Below, in pieces: positions 1-9,469 of a DNA stretch of 64,000 nucleotides; position 1 is the first letter of the stretch; every line of letters starts with the position of its first letter. This stretch comes from JAPOQD01 sp964620555. GTDB taxonomy: Bacteria; Pseudomonadota; Gammaproteobacteria; Pseudomonadales; Halieaceae. The notes under the pieces were generated by a model. It ran no database searches, was not told the origin of the DNA, and saw only the letters and a program-made list of their open reading frames with translations. Where the stretch lies: contig CAZUGZ010000002.1 of assembly GCA_964620555.1 (NCBI GenBank), forward strand, positions 25,783 to 89,782. Direction: 5' to 3'. The position numbers were made by a program, and so were the translations under genes.

Positions 1-1549
1 AACTCTGCCCCGGCTCAGCCCGCAACAGGCTGGGTTCGATGACACAATCGGTTTTGACCTGCAGGGAATGGGGGTTCAGGTACGCCGTAAAATCCTCTTC
101 CCCGCGGTCGGGGGCCGGATGGTTGAACAGCCGTTCGTAGAGCCGCAGCTCGGCCCGCGCCCCGGCGCTGGCCGAGACCCAGTGGATGACTCCCCGCGGC
201 TTGATGCCGTCGGCAGGGGCTTTTCCCAGGCTGTCTTCGATTACCCGGCAACGCAATTCCACCACCTCTCCCGAATCATCCTTGAGCACCTGCTCCGCCT
301 CGATGACGTAGGCATGGCGCAGACGGACCCGCTTGCCCAGCACCAGCCGCTTGTACTTCTTGTTGGCCTGCTCTCGAAAATCCGCCCGATCGATAAACAA
401 CTCGCGGGTGAAGGGCAGTTCGCGCTCGCCCAGGTCGTCCCGCGACGGGTGGCCCGGCACCGTCAGCAGTTCTTCCCCCTGGTAATTGACAAGCTGCACC
501 CGCAGGGGGTTCAGCACGCACATGGCGCGCGGCACATGCTGGTTGAGGTGATCGCGAATCGCGTATTCCAGCATGGCGACATCCACTACCCCGTCGCTGC
601 GTGTGGTACCCACCATTTCGCAAAACGTGCGCAGCGCTGCCGGGGTATAACCGCGCCGCCGCAGTCCCTCCACCGTCGGCATGCGCGGATCATCCCAACC
701 GGCCACCACACCCAGATCCACCAGCCGTTTCAGCTTGCGTTTGCTGGTGACCGTATAACTCACGTTGAGGCGGCCGAATTCGTATTGTCGCGGGCGGCTC
801 GCTACCGGCAACTGGTCGAGGAACCAATCGTAGAGGGGCCGATGATCTTCGAACTCCAGGGTACAGATGGAATGCGTTACCCCTTCTATGGCATCCCCCT
901 GACCATGGGCGTAATCGTAGGATGGGTAAATGCACCAGCGGGTGCCGGTCTGATGGTGAGCCAGCTTGCGAATCCGGTACAGGACCGGGTCGCGCAGGTT
1001 CATGTTGGGTGAGGCCATGTCGATTTTGGCCCGCAGGGCACGACTGCCCTCGGCAAATTCACCCGCTCTCATGCGTCGCAACAAATCGAGATTTTCCTCC
1101 ACCGGACGCTCCCGGTAGGGGGAATCCCGGCCCGCGCTGGTCAGGGTGCCGCGGTATTCGCGAGCCTGCTCGGGTGACAGGTCGCATACGTACGCCATTC
1201 GATGCCGCACCAGGTGCTCCGCCCATTCGTAGAGTTGCTGAAAATAGGCGGAGGCATAGCGTGGCTCTCCGTCCCACTGATAGCCCAACCAGCGCACATT
1301 TTCCTGAATGGATTCGATGTACTCCTGACTTTCCTGCTCCGGATTGGTGTCGTCAAAGCGCAGATGGCAGCGTCCGCCAAACTGTCGTGCCAGACCAAAA
1401 TTGACGCTGATCGATTTGATGTGGCCGATATGAAGGTAGCCGTTGGGCTCCGGCGGGAAGCGGGTAACCACCTCCCGCACCCGACCGGCGGCGAGGTCGG
1501 AGGAGATGATGGACTGCAAAAAGTTGTTGCCCGCTCGCAACTCGGTCAT
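1..1549 (-). CDS. glnS: Glutaminyl-tRNA synthetase, 3' end cut by window edge
   Basis: Charges tRNA-Gln with glutamine in the cytosol (class I aminoacyl-tRNA synthetase). Reading inward from the ATG at 1549, the frame is open to the window edge and gives about 516 residues. The Escherichia coli enzyme has about 554, so roughly 40 C-terminal residues lie outside. The class I HIGH motif is at residues 40-43 (GYLHIGHIKS). The second signature is TSKRK at 268-272, where MSKRK is the commoner form. The segment CDLSPEQAREYRGTLTSAG is typical of bacterial GlnRS. The gene is divergent from ppiB; glnS and ppiB are also close neighbours in pseudomonads. Certain as to family. Confidence 0.96.
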   Translation of the reverse strand, partial: MTELRAGNNFLQSIISSDLAAGRVREVVTRFPPEPNGYLHIGHIKSISVNFGLARQFGGRCHLRFDDTNPEQESQEYIESIQENVRWLGYQWDGEPRYASAYFQQLYEWAEHLVRHRMAYVCDLSPEQAREYRGTLTSAGRDSPYRERPVEENLDLLRRMRAGEFAEGSRALRAKIDMASPNMNLRDPVLYRIRKLAHHQTGTRWCIYPSYDYAHGQGDAIEGVTHSICTLEFEDHRPLYDWFLDQLPVASRPRQYEFGRLNVSYTVTSKRKLKRLVDLGVVAGWDDPRMPTVEGLRRRGYTPAALRTFCEMVGTTRSDGVVDVAMLEYAIRDHLNQHVPRAMCVLNPLRVQLVNYQGEELLTVPGHPSRDDLGERELPFTRELFIDRADFREQANKKYKRLVLGKRVRLRHAYVIEAEQVLKDDSGEVVELRCRVIEDSLGKAPADGIKPRGVIHWVSASAGARAELRLYERLFNHPAPDRGEEDFTAYLNPHSLQVKTDCVIEPSLLRAEPGQS

Positions 1550-1763
1550 CGTGTCAACGCGGTGCCTGCCTGGAGGGCCGGGGATTATCCCGCATATTGC
1601 AGCATATCGCTAGCGGCGGATAAGAAAGTTCATGTTTATTAATGGGTTATTCCCGTCTTTCGGGCTTTGTCACGGTCGCAAAGTGCGCCGGATACAGGAA
1701 GGGGGACAAGAACCTTCCAAAGCCAGTATCATGCAGCCCCCCAACAAACCGGAACGAACCCGA

Positions 1764-2258
1764 ATGATCATATTGCATACCACTCATGGTGATATCTCCC
1801 TTGAACTGTTTCAGCAGGAGGCCCCCGGCACCTGTGCCAACTTCATTGCCTATGCCCGGGACGGCTTCTACGACGGCACCATTTTTCACCGGGTCATCGA
1901 CGATTTCATGATTCAGGGCGGTGGTTTCGATTCCGGCATGAGGCAGAAAAAAGTTGACAAACCCATCAGGAATGAGGCCGACAATGGACTCGGGAATGAG
2001 CTCGGCACCGTCGCCATGGCCCGCACCTCGGACCCGCATTCGGCCACGGCACAATTCTTCATCAATTTGAAAAACAACGATTTTCTGAACCACCGTGCGC
2101 CCAGCGGTGAGGGCTGGGGCTACGCCGTGTTCGCCAGGGTGAGTGCGGGCATGGAGGTGGTCCAGAAGATCGGCGGGGTAGCCACCCACAGTAGCGGAGG
2201 ACACCAGGACGTGCCGGTGGATGTGGTGCTCATCGAATCGGTGGAACTGTGTGACTAG
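1764..2258 (+). CDS. ppiB: Peptidyl-prolyl cis-trans isomerase B, cyclophilin type
   Basis: Cytosolic cyclophilin that speeds cis-trans isomerisation of X-Pro bonds. The frame is open from 1632, but homology begins at MIILHTTHGDISLELF, so I place the start at 1764. This gives 164 residues, the length of E. coli PpiB. The catalytic segment FHRVIDDFMIQGG (residues 41-53) carries the conserved Arg43, Phe48 and Gln51. There is no signal peptide, which separates it from periplasmic PpiA. The stop codon overlaps the first bases of a palindromic element. It is convergent with the DUF1289 gene. Confidence 0.95.
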   Translation: MIILHTTHGDISLELFQQEAPGTCANFIAYARDGFYDGTIFHRVIDDFMIQGGGFDSGMRQKKVDKPIRNEADNGLGNELGTVAMARTSDPHSATAQFFINLKNNDFLNHRAPSGEGWGYAVFARVSAGMEVVQKIGGVATHSSGGHQDVPVDVVLIESVELCD

Positions 2259-2337
2259 GAGTCTGCGCCGTAGAAAATAATCCTGTTGCGAACGCCGCAC
2301 ATCCTCACGACGGATTTTTCTTCGGCGCAGACTCCTG
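2257..2337. repeat. Palindromic intergenic element, type B pair
   Basis: Two arms of about 27 bases (2257-2283 and 2311-2337) are inverted copies with a few mismatches; the left begins AGGAGTCTGCGCCGTAGA. The loop contains TTGCGAACGCCG, which recurs inside the long palindrome near 17793. The element fills the gap between convergent ppiB and the DUF1289 gene and could act as a bidirectional terminator. A single arm with 21 identical bases recurs at 17946-17972. Confidence 0.8.
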
Positions 2338-2350
2338 GCCAACATATCGT

Positions 2351-2809
2351 TCATCCGGCGATGCCGACGTAGCGCTCATACCAGGCATCGGAGAGTACAA
2401 AAAAATCCTCGTCGATCAGTAGCCGCAGTTCCCGCAGGGGGATGTGGCGAAACTCGGGCACTATCAGCAGACCATAGGCTTCAGGGCTGTCGACCTGACT
2501 GGCCGCGGCCCGGAGCAGGCAGTAGGCCCAGCAATAGACATCCCGCTGGGCGGGGTATTCGATCTGCTGGGCATCCAGGCAACCGCGCAGGCGCTTGCGG
2601 TCAGTGACCCGCAGCCGGTTTCGTACGCAGCGGCTCAAAAAACCGGCCAGACGCTGTTCGATCAGGCCCTTCTGCTCTTCCGTATAGGAATTCCAGTGGA
2701 TCACCTCGTGGGCAAAGCGCTTGCACCCCCGGCAAACCCGATCGCCGATTCCGGTCGAGCAAACTCCGATACAGGGAGTCTGCACCGTGCGAACTACCAC
2801 CTCGCTCAT
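2351..2809 (-). CDS. DUF1289 family cysteine-rich protein
   Basis: Small cytosolic protein of unknown function. The DUF1289 core is at the N-terminus: TPCIGVCSTGIGDRVCRGC (residues 11-29) with four cysteines at 13, 17, 26 and 29, followed by RFAHEVIHWNSYTEEQK. Such spacing suggests a metal site, but none is proven. About 95 further residues follow the core, more than in the minimal 60-80 residue members. The frame is open upstream to 3031; I chose the ATG at 2809 because DUF1289 homology starts there. Convergent with ppiB and divergent from acnB. The role cannot be assigned. Confidence 0.8.
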   Translation of the reverse strand: MSEVVVRTVQTPCIGVCSTGIGDRVCRGCKRFAHEVIHWNSYTEEQKGLIEQRLAGFLSRCVRNRLRVTDRKRLRGCLDAQQIEYPAQRDVYCWAYCLLRAAASQVDSPEAYGLLIVPEFRHIPLRELRLLIDEDFFVLSDAWYERYVGIAG

Positions 2810-2926
2810 GGTCGAAAGTGTAGGGTATCGATTCCGGGAATGCACGGTATTGGCGGGATGAACTGCCAACCGCCGGGCCAATAGGCTACAATCCGCCTTC
2901 CTTTTTTGCCCCCCGGGAGTAGTGCG

Positions 2927-5542
2927 GTGCTCGAAGCCTATCGCCAACACGAATCGGAACGCACCCGATTGGGAATTCCTCCCAAACCGCTCAGCGCCGA
3001 GCAGGTTGCGGGGCTGATCGAACTGCTGCAAAGCCCCCCCGCCGGCGAGGAGGAATTTCTGCTGGACCTGCTCGCCAACCGCGTGCCTCCCGGAGTGGAC
3101 GAAGCCGCTTATGTCAAAGCGGGCTTTCTCTCCGCCATTGCCAGGGGAGAAGCCGAGTCACCGCTGCTCGACGCGGAAATTGCGGTATCGCTGTTGGGCA
3201 ACATGCACGGCGGCTACAACATCGAGACCCTGACCGCACTGCTGGAAGACCCCGGGCTCGGTGACTCGGCGGCGGCGGAACTCAAGCACACCCTGTTGAT
3301 GTTCGAGGCATTCCACGATGTCGAGGAACTGGCCCGAAGCGGCAACCCCAGGGCCAGCGAAGTGTTGCAGTCCTGGGCTGACGGGGAGTGGTTCAGCAGG
3401 CGGCCCAAAGTTCCCACTTCGATCGAGGTGGTGGTGTTCAAGGTCAGCGGAGAGACCAATACCGATGACCTGTCCCCGGCCCCGGACGCCTGGTCCCGGC
3501 CCGATATCCCGCTCCACGCTTTGGCCATGTACAAGATGCCCAGAACCGGACTGGAGCCGGAACAGGCCGGGGTCACGGGTCCGCTGGCACAGATCGAGGC
3601 GGTCCGCTCCAGCGGTCTGCCGGTGGCCTTCGTCGGCGACGTGCTGGGCACCGGATCGTCCCGAAAATCTGCCACCAACTCGGTGCTGTGGTTCTTTGGC
3701 CAGGAAATCCCCGGGGTGCCCAACAAGAAGGGGGGCGGTATCTGTATCGGCGGCAAGGTGGCACCAATCTTTTACAACACCATGGAAGATGCCGGCGCCC
3801 TGGTGTTCGAGGCACCGGTAGAGCGGCTGCAAATGGGAGACGTCGTGGAAATCCGCCCGCTGGAGGGCAGAATCCTGGCGCAGGACGGGTCGCTGCTGGC
3901 GGAATTCAAGCTCAAATCCGAGGTTCTGCTCGACGAAATCCAGGCCGGTGGCCGCATCAACCTGATCATTGGCCGCGGCCTTACGGCCCGCGCCCGCGAG
4001 TCGCTGGGGTTGGCGCCGTCCACCCTGTTTCGGCAACCGGAACAGCCGCGCAATACCGGCGAGGGCTACACCCTGGCACAGAAAATGGTGGGGCGCGCCT
4101 GCGGCCTGGCGGGAGTGTGCCCGGGCGCCTACTGCGAGCCGCGCATGACCACGGTCGGTTCACAGGATACCACCGGGCCGATGACCCGCGATGAATTGAA
4201 AGACCTGGCCTGCCTGGGTTTTTCCGCCGATCTGACCATGCAGTCCTTTTGCCATACGGCGGCCTATCCCAAGCCGGTGGATATCGATACCCAGCACAGC
4301 CTCCCCGATTTCATCATTAACCGCGGTGGGGTCTCCCTGCGTCCCGGAGATGGCATCATCCACTCCTGGCTGAACCGCATGCTGCTGCCGGACACGGTGG
4401 GCACTGGTGGCGATTCCCACACCCGCTTCCCCATGGGCATTTCCTTCCCGGCGGGTTCCGGCCTGGTGGCCTTCGCCGCCGCCACCGGGGTGATGCCACT
4501 GGATATGCCGGAATCCGTGCTGGTGCGTTTCTCCGGCGAGTTGCAGGCCGGCATCACCCTGCGCGACCTGGTGCATGCCATTCCCTACTACGCCATTCAG
4601 CAGGGTCTGCTGACAGTGGCCAAAAGTGACAAGAAGAACATCTTTTCGGGCCGCATTCTGGAAATCGAGGGCCTGGGCGACCTCACGGTGGAACAGGCCT
4701 TCGAGTTGTCGGATGCCTCCGCCGAGCGCTCCGCGGCAGGCTGTACCATCGCCCTGGACGAGGCTTCCGTGAGCGCCTACCTGAAGTCCAATATCGTGCT
4801 GCTGCGCTCCATGATCGCCGACGGCTACAGCGATGTGCGCACCCTGGAGCGCCGCGCCCGCAAGATGGAAGCCTGGCTGGCTGAACCCGAGCTGCTGCAG
4901 GCCGATGCGGATGCCCGCTACGCCGCCACCCTGGACATAGACCTGAACCAGATAACCGAGCCGATCGTGTGCGCACCCAATGACCCGGATGATGCCAGGC
5001 TGCTGTCCGAAGTGGCCGGTGACCGGGTGGATGAAGTCTTCATCGGAAGCTGCATGACCAATATCGGTCACTTCCGCGCCGCCGGAAAGCTGCTGGAACA
5101 GTACGACGGCGACCTCTCCACCCGTCTGTGGATCGTACCCCCCACCAAGATGGACGAACACCAGTTGATGGAGGAGGGCTACTATAATATTTTCGGAAGA
5201 GTGGGAGCCCGTACCGAGATGCCGGGCTGTTCCCTGTGCATGGGCAACCAGGCCCGGGTGGCGGCCAACTCCACGGTGCTCTCCACCTCTACCCGCAACT
5301 TTCCCAACCGCCTGGGAGATGGCGCCAACGTGTATCTGACCTCGGCCGAGCTGGCCTGCGTGGGCGCCATCCTCGGGCGCCTGCCCAGTACCGAGGAATA
5401 CCTGCACTACGCCGCCAGCCTCAATGCCAGGGCCGGGGAAATCTACCGCTACATGAATTTTGACCAGATCGCCGAATTTCAGACCAATGCGGCACAAGGT
5501 GCACGCATTGCGGCGGTGGAAATTCAGGAGTTGCGCGCCTGA
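2927..5542 (+). CDS. acnB: Aconitate hydratase B (2-methylisocitrate dehydratase)
   Basis: Interconverts citrate and isocitrate in the TCA cycle, and in many bacteria also acts on 2-methylisocitrate. The 871 residues match AcnB end to end: N-terminal HEAT-like domain, swivel domain (GETNTDDLSPAPDAWSRPDI), then the catalytic domains. The 4Fe-4S ligands are Cys709 (GSCMTNIG) and Cys768 and Cys771 (PGCSLCMG). The open frame extends to a TTG at 2906. I prefer GTG at 2927 because GGGAG lies about eight bases upstream and the product then begins like E. coli MLEEYRKH. Convergent with metZ, with a palindromic element directly after the stop codon. Confidence 0.97.
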   Translation: MLEAYRQHESERTRLGIPPKPLSAEQVAGLIELLQSPPAGEEEFLLDLLANRVPPGVDEAAYVKAGFLSAIARGEAESPLLDAEIAVSLLGNMHGGYNIETLTALLEDPGLGDSAAAELKHTLLMFEAFHDVEELARSGNPRASEVLQSWADGEWFSRRPKVPTSIEVVVFKVSGETNTDDLSPAPDAWSRPDIPLHALAMYKMPRTGLEPEQAGVTGPLAQIEAVRSSGLPVAFVGDVLGTGSSRKSATNSVLWFFGQEIPGVPNKKGGGICIGGKVAPIFYNTMEDAGALVFEAPVERLQMGDVVEIRPLEGRILAQDGSLLAEFKLKSEVLLDEIQAGGRINLIIGRGLTARARESLGLAPSTLFRQPEQPRNTGEGYTLAQKMVGRACGLAGVCPGAYCEPRMTTVGSQDTTGPMTRDELKDLACLGFSADLTMQSFCHTAAYPKPVDIDTQHSLPDFIINRGGVSLRPGDGIIHSWLNRMLLPDTVGTGGDSHTRFPMGISFPAGSGLVAFAAATGVMPLDMPESVLVRFSGELQAGITLRDLVHAIPYYAIQQGLLTVAKSDKKNIFSGRILEIEGLGDLTVEQAFELSDASAERSAAGCTIALDEASVSAYLKSNIVLLRSMIADGYSDVRTLERRARKMEAWLAEPELLQADADARYAATLDIDLNQITEPIVCAPNDPDDARLLSEVAGDRVDEVFIGSCMTNIGHFRAAGKLLEQYDGDLSTRLWIVPPTKMDEHQLMEEGYYNIFGRVGARTEMPGCSLCMGNQARVAANSTVLSTSTRNFPNRLGDGANVYLTSAELACVGAILGRLPSTEEYLHYAASLNARAGEIYRYMNFDQIAEFQTNAAQGARIAAVEIQELRA

Positions 5543-5612
5543 CCCGCATATCTCCCCAAGGTTCGCAGTGAGGACATCGAGACCCTCGCTACAAACCCTG
5601 GTGAAATATGCG
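5543..5612. repeat. Palindromic intergenic element, type A short copy
   Basis: Inverted repeat with arms of about 31 bases. The left arm begins CCCGCATATCTCCCCAAGG; the right arm ends GGTGAAATATGCG. The inner parts (TTCGCAGTGAGG against CCTCGCTACAAA) also pair. It starts directly after the acnB stop codon, between convergent acnB and metZ. The same ends bound the 176-base element at 17769. Confidence 0.8.
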
Positions 5613-5639
5613 ATCTAAACTGCTTTGGTTACAGGCACC

Positions 5640-6836
5640 TTAGAGGGCCGCAAAACCCAGTTCCAGATCCGCCTTCAGGTCCTCCACGTTCTCAAGCCCC
5701 GCAGCGACCCGGATGAGATTTTGGGAAATCCCCTGCGCGGCCCGTTCGGCATCGCTGAGGCGCCCGTGGGTGGTGGTGGCCGGATGCACAATGGTGGTCT
5801 TGGCGTCGCCCAGGTTCGCCGTCAGAGAGACCAGTTGGGTGGCGTCGATGAATCGCCAGGCCTGCTGCCGGGTACCGTGCAGCTGAAATGACAGTACCCC
5901 GCCGAAGTCGCTCTGCTGGACACGGGCCAGATCGTGACCGGGGTGGTCTTCCAGCCCGGCGTAAAATACCCGTTCCACTTCCGGGCGGGCCTGCAACCAG
6001 CGCGCCAGTGCCATGGCATTGGCACTGTGCGCCTGCATGCGCAGGTGCAGCGTTTCCAGGCCCTTGAGGAACACCCAGGCGTTGAAGGCGCTCATGGTCG
6101 GGCCGGCGGAACGAAGAAACCCCAATACCTCCTCCATGTGCTGTGCAGCGCCGATGACCGCGCCACCGACGCAGCGACCCTGTCCGTCCAGGTACTTGGT
6201 GGCGGAGTGAATCACCAGGTCCGCGCCCAACAACAGTGGCTGCTGCAGGGCCGGAGTACAGAAACAGTTATCCACCACCAACAGTGCCCCCCGCTCCTTT
6301 GCCAACGCCGCCAGGGCGGCGATATCGGCTACTTCACAGAGCGGGTTGGAGGGCGTTTCGAGAAACAGCATGGCGCTGTTGTCGCGCAGGGCTGCGCGCC
6401 ATTGTTCCATTTCCACCGGAGAAACGAAGCTCACTTCAACCCCGAATTTGGTCATGAACTTGTTGAACAGCACCGTCGTGGTGCCGAACACGCTGTGCGA
6501 GCAGACAACGTGATCGCCGGCTTTCAACAGGGCCATGCAGGTACTGAGGATGGCGGCCATGCCGGAGGAGGTTGCCACCGCGGCGTCCCCCCGCTCCAGG
6601 GCGGCAATGCGTTGTTCAAAAATGCGCACGGTAGGATTGGTATAGCGCGAATAGACGTTGCCATCCTGTTCACCCGAGAAGCGTGCCGCCGCATCGGCGG
6701 CACTGTCAAACACGTAACTGGAGGTCAGGTAAATGGGCTCCGAGTGTTCGCCCTCAGGCCCACGACGCTGGCCGGCGCGCACCGCCAGCGTATCCGGGTG
6801 GAGATTCGAGTTTTCGCTGTCAATATCTTTGGTCAT
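5640..6836 (-). CDS. metZ: O-succinylhomoserine sulfhydrylase
   Basis: PLP enzyme of the Cys/Met metabolism family. It makes homocysteine directly from O-succinylhomoserine and sulfide in methionine synthesis. The 398 residues include the PLP lysine Lys214 in SATKYLDGQG, Asp189 in VVDNCF, and the substrate-side SRYTNPT near residue 63. MetZ rather than MetB or MetC is inferred from overall sequence and from its place downstream of purF, the pseudomonad arrangement. It is the last gene of the purF block; the gap to purF is 27 bases. Confidence 0.92.
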   Translation of the reverse strand: MTKDIDSENSNLHPDTLAVRAGQRRGPEGEHSEPIYLTSSYVFDSAADAAARFSGEQDGNVYSRYTNPTVRIFEQRIAALERGDAAVATSSGMAAILSTCMALLKAGDHVVCSHSVFGTTTVLFNKFMTKFGVEVSFVSPVEMEQWRAALRDNSAMLFLETPSNPLCEVADIAALAALAKERGALLVVDNCFCTPALQQPLLLGADLVIHSATKYLDGQGRCVGGAVIGAAQHMEEVLGFLRSAGPTMSAFNAWVFLKGLETLHLRMQAHSANAMALARWLQARPEVERVFYAGLEDHPGHDLARVQQSDFGGVLSFQLHGTRQQAWRFIDATQLVSLTANLGDAKTTIVHPATTTHGRLSDAERAAQGISQNLIRVAAGLENVEDLKADLELGFAAL

Positions 6837-6863
6837 GGTCGCAGCATACCGGTTGGAAGCCCG

Positions 6864-8384
6864 TCAAAGAGCCTCGTTGTGCAGACCGATCACTGCACCT
6901 TGAGGCTGCTCATTGTCGAGACGGCTGAGGTTGGCATCACTGCGCAGCGCATCTACCCTGGCCAGGTAGTCGTCGTCGACATCCAGCGTCACGTAGTGGC
7001 CGTCGAATACCGAGCAGTCGTATTCGGTAATTTCCGGATTGCCCTCGGCACAGCTATCGATCAGGTCCTGCATGTCCTGATAGATCAGCCAGTCGGCACC
7101 GATGAGTTCGCGCACTTCGTCCACCTCCCGCCCATGGGCGATCAACTCCTGGGCCGAGGGCATATCGATGCCGTAGACATTGGGGTAGCGCACCGGCGGC
7201 GCCGCCGAAGCAAAATACACCTTGTTGGCGCCCGCCTCCCGCGCCATCTCGATAATCTGCCGACAGGTGGTGCCACGGACGATGGAATCGTCCACCAGCA
7301 TCACGTTTTTGCCGGCAAATTCCAGGGGCACCGTATTCAATTTCTGGCGAACCGATTTCTTGCGCTGATTCTGGCCGGGCATGATGAAGGTGCGGCCGAT
7401 GTAGCGATTCTTCATCAGGCCTTCACGGAACTTGACCCCCATGATACCGGCCATGGCCTGGGCGGCGATGCGGCTGGTATCGGGGATGGGAATGATTACG
7501 TCGATATCGTGGTCCGGGCGCTCCGCCAACACTTTTCTGGCCAGTTTTTCGCCCTGGCGCAAGCGGCTCTTGTACACCGAGATGCCGTCGATGATGGAAT
7601 CCGGGCGGGCGAAGTACACGTGCTCGAAGATGCACGGCGTGGCGCGGGGGCTGTCCGCACATTGCCTGAAGTCAATCCGGCCGTCGGAACTGATGTACAC
7701 CGCTTCGCCGGCAGCGACGTCCTTGAGCATGGTAAAGCCCAGGACGTCGAGAGCCACGCTCTCCGAGGCCAGCATGTATTCGGAGCCGGACGCAACTTCC
7801 CGCTTGCCCACCACCAGTGGACGGATGCCGTGCGGATCGCGAATCCCCACTATCCCGTAATCGGCAACCATGGCCACCGCCGCATATCCACCCTGGCAGC
7901 GCTGGTGAAGGCCACGCACGGCCCGGAACACATCTTCCCGGGTGGGCCGCAACTTGCCCAACTTCTGCAATTCGTGGGCAAATACGTTCAGCAGCAGTTC
8001 CGAGTCGGAATCGGTATTCAAATGCCGCAGGTCGGTCTGGAACAACTCCCGGGTCAAGGCTTCCGAGTTGGTCAGGTTGCCGTTATGGGCCAGACAGATA
8101 CCGTAGGGAGAATTGACATAAAAGGGCTGGGCCAGCGCCGGGCCGGAGCTGCCCGCAGTGGGGTAGCGGACGTGACCGATACCGAGATGGCCCATCAGGC
8201 GCTGCATGTGGTGCTGGCGGAACACGTCGCGCACCAGCCCTTCGCTTTTGCGCTGGTGAAAATTGCCATCGGCAAAGGTCATGATACCGGCCGCATCCTG
8301 GCCGCGATGCTGCAGCACCGTCAACGCATCGTAGAGATCCTGGTTGACATTTGCCGTTCCCACAATACCGATCAGACCACACAT
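6864..8384 (-). CDS. purF: Amidophosphoribosyltransferase
   Basis: First committed step of purine synthesis: PRPP plus glutamine gives phosphoribosylamine. The Ntn glutaminase domain starts at the N-terminus with nucleophile Cys2 (MCGLIGIVG), so no propeptide needs removal. The PRPP-binding loop VMLVDDSIVRGTT is at residues 361-373. Total length is 506 residues, close to the 505 of E. coli. Located 19 bases after cvpA, as in many gammaproteobacteria. Confidence 0.97.
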   Translation of the reverse strand: MCGLIGIVGTANVNQDLYDALTVLQHRGQDAAGIMTFADGNFHQRKSEGLVRDVFRQHHMQRLMGHLGIGHVRYPTAGSSGPALAQPFYVNSPYGICLAHNGNLTNSEALTRELFQTDLRHLNTDSDSELLLNVFAHELQKLGKLRPTREDVFRAVRGLHQRCQGGYAAVAMVADYGIVGIRDPHGIRPLVVGKREVASGSEYMLASESVALDVLGFTMLKDVAAGEAVYISSDGRIDFRQCADSPRATPCIFEHVYFARPDSIIDGISVYKSRLRQGEKLARKVLAERPDHDIDVIIPIPDTSRIAAQAMAGIMGVKFREGLMKNRYIGRTFIMPGQNQRKKSVRQKLNTVPLEFAGKNVMLVDDSIVRGTTCRQIIEMAREAGANKVYFASAAPPVRYPNVYGIDMPSAQELIAHGREVDEVRELIGADWLIYQDMQDLIDSCAEGNPEITEYDCSVFDGHYVTLDVDDDYLARVDALRSDANLSRLDNEQPQGAVIGLHNEAL

Positions 8385-8403
8385 GCCGTTTCACTCCACC
8401 TGC

Positions 8404-8901
8404 TCAGATCAGGTTGCGCTCGGTCATCAGGATTGAAAAATTCTGCTCGGCCCATTGTACCAGCAGCATTACCCCGGGTAACAATACCGCGTCCTCCGCC
8501 AGCTCTTCCACGGGTAGCATGGACTGGGCGATAAAGGCCAGCACCACTACCACCAGCACGCCGCGGGCAAAGCCGAAGGCGGTACCCAGCAAGCGGTCCA
8601 GAACACCCAACCCGGTCATTCTCACGAACTGGCGCAGCAGGTTGCCGAGCAGGGAACACAACATCAGCGAGGTCACGAACAGGATCAGGTAGCTCACAGA
8701 ATGGCGCAATGCGGCGTTGCCGATGGAATCTTCCAGCAATAGGGCAAGCTGACCGGAAAAGCTGGTGGCAATCACGAAACCCAACACCCAGGCAGCCAGG
8801 GACAGGGCCTCCTTGACGAAGCCGCGAGACAAGCTGAGCAGCATGGACAAACCGATGATCAGCAGGATGGCCCAGTCCAATCCACCGAATTCAGGGAACA
8901 T
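8404..8901 (-). CDS. cvpA: CvpA family inner-membrane protein
   Basis: Integral membrane protein named for its need in colicin V production; in other bacteria it has been tied to envelope stress and bile tolerance, with no known biochemical activity. The 165 residues hold four hydrophobic segments (about 8-27, 31-50, 67-88 and 105-125). The conserved opening LDWAILLIIGLSMLLSLSRGFVKEALSL is present. Its start overlaps the end of the SPOR gene by 11 bases, and purF follows. The cvpA-purF pair is widely conserved. Confidence 0.92.
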   Translation of the reverse strand: MFPEFGGLDWAILLIIGLSMLLSLSRGFVKEALSLAAWVLGFVIATSFSGQLALLLEDSIGNAALRHSVSYLILFVTSLMLCSLLGNLLRQFVRMTGLGVLDRLLGTAFGFARGVLVVVVLAFIAQSMLPVEELAEDAVLLPGVMLLVQWAEQNFSILMTERNLI

Positions 8902-9469
8902 AGCGCATGATGCTGGCGTCCACTTGCAACTCCCGGTCGATCAGCGCCTTGGTTTCCTGCATTGCCTGCAACTCGAAACGGGGGCCCACATAGACCTTGT
9001 AGAGGGTCTGATCACCGCGGACCAGCGGTCGGGAATAGGCCTTCAAACCCTTGGCCAGCAGTTCCTCGACCAGCGCCTCGGCCTTGCCCCGGTTGCTCAG
9101 CGACACCACCTGCAACACCCAGGCCACCGGGATACCGTGCTCATCCAGGGCGGGTTGGTCGGCGCCGGTGGTGCCGGCGTCCCCGGCCTGGTTCGAATCA
9201 GCTGCTCCAGCCTGGGCTTCGGCGACTTTTTCAAGGGCCCTGGCCTCTTCGGCGATTACGGCGTCGTAGCGGTCACCGGCCGGGTCGAGGCCGACAACCG
9301 GTTCGGGTGACGGATACCGCCGTTGCTCCAGTTCGGGCATGGCGGGCACCTGGCTGGTCCGGTCCAGGGTCTGCTGCACGGGATCGGGGAAAACCCAGGA
9401 CCACAGCAACACACCGAGGCCAATCAAAACCAGCGCCCCCACCAAGCGTTGTTTCAGCACCTCATCCAA
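8891..9469 (-). CDS. dedD: SPOR-domain cell-division protein, DedD-like
   Basis: Single-pass inner-membrane protein. Residues 9-27 (LVGALVLIGLGVLLWSWVF) form the anchor. A Pro/Ala/Glu-rich linker runs to about 110. The C-terminal 75 residues (VAWVLQVVSLSNRGKAEALVEELLAKG onward) form a SPOR domain, which binds denuded septal glycan. DedD is the usual SPOR protein in a folC-cvpA neighbourhood. Overlaps of 8 bases with folC and 11 with cvpA point to coupled translation. Confidence 0.88.
   Translation of the reverse strand: MDEVLKQRLVGALVLIGLGVLLWSWVFPDPVQQTLDRTSQVPAMPELEQRRYPSPEPVVGLDPAGDRYDAVIAEEARALEKVAEAQAGAADSNQAGDAGTTGADQPALDEHGIPVAWVLQVVSLSNRGKAEALVEELLAKGLKAYSRPLVRGDQTLYKVYVGPRFELQAMQETKALIDRELQVDASIMRYVP

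Noticed and set aside
15..1398. Several short minus-strand frames over the first 1.4 kb that might suggest a broken gene
   Set aside because: They lie in the other minus-strand frames. Reading from 1549 gives one uninterrupted GlnRS sequence to the window edge, so the gene is only truncated by the window.
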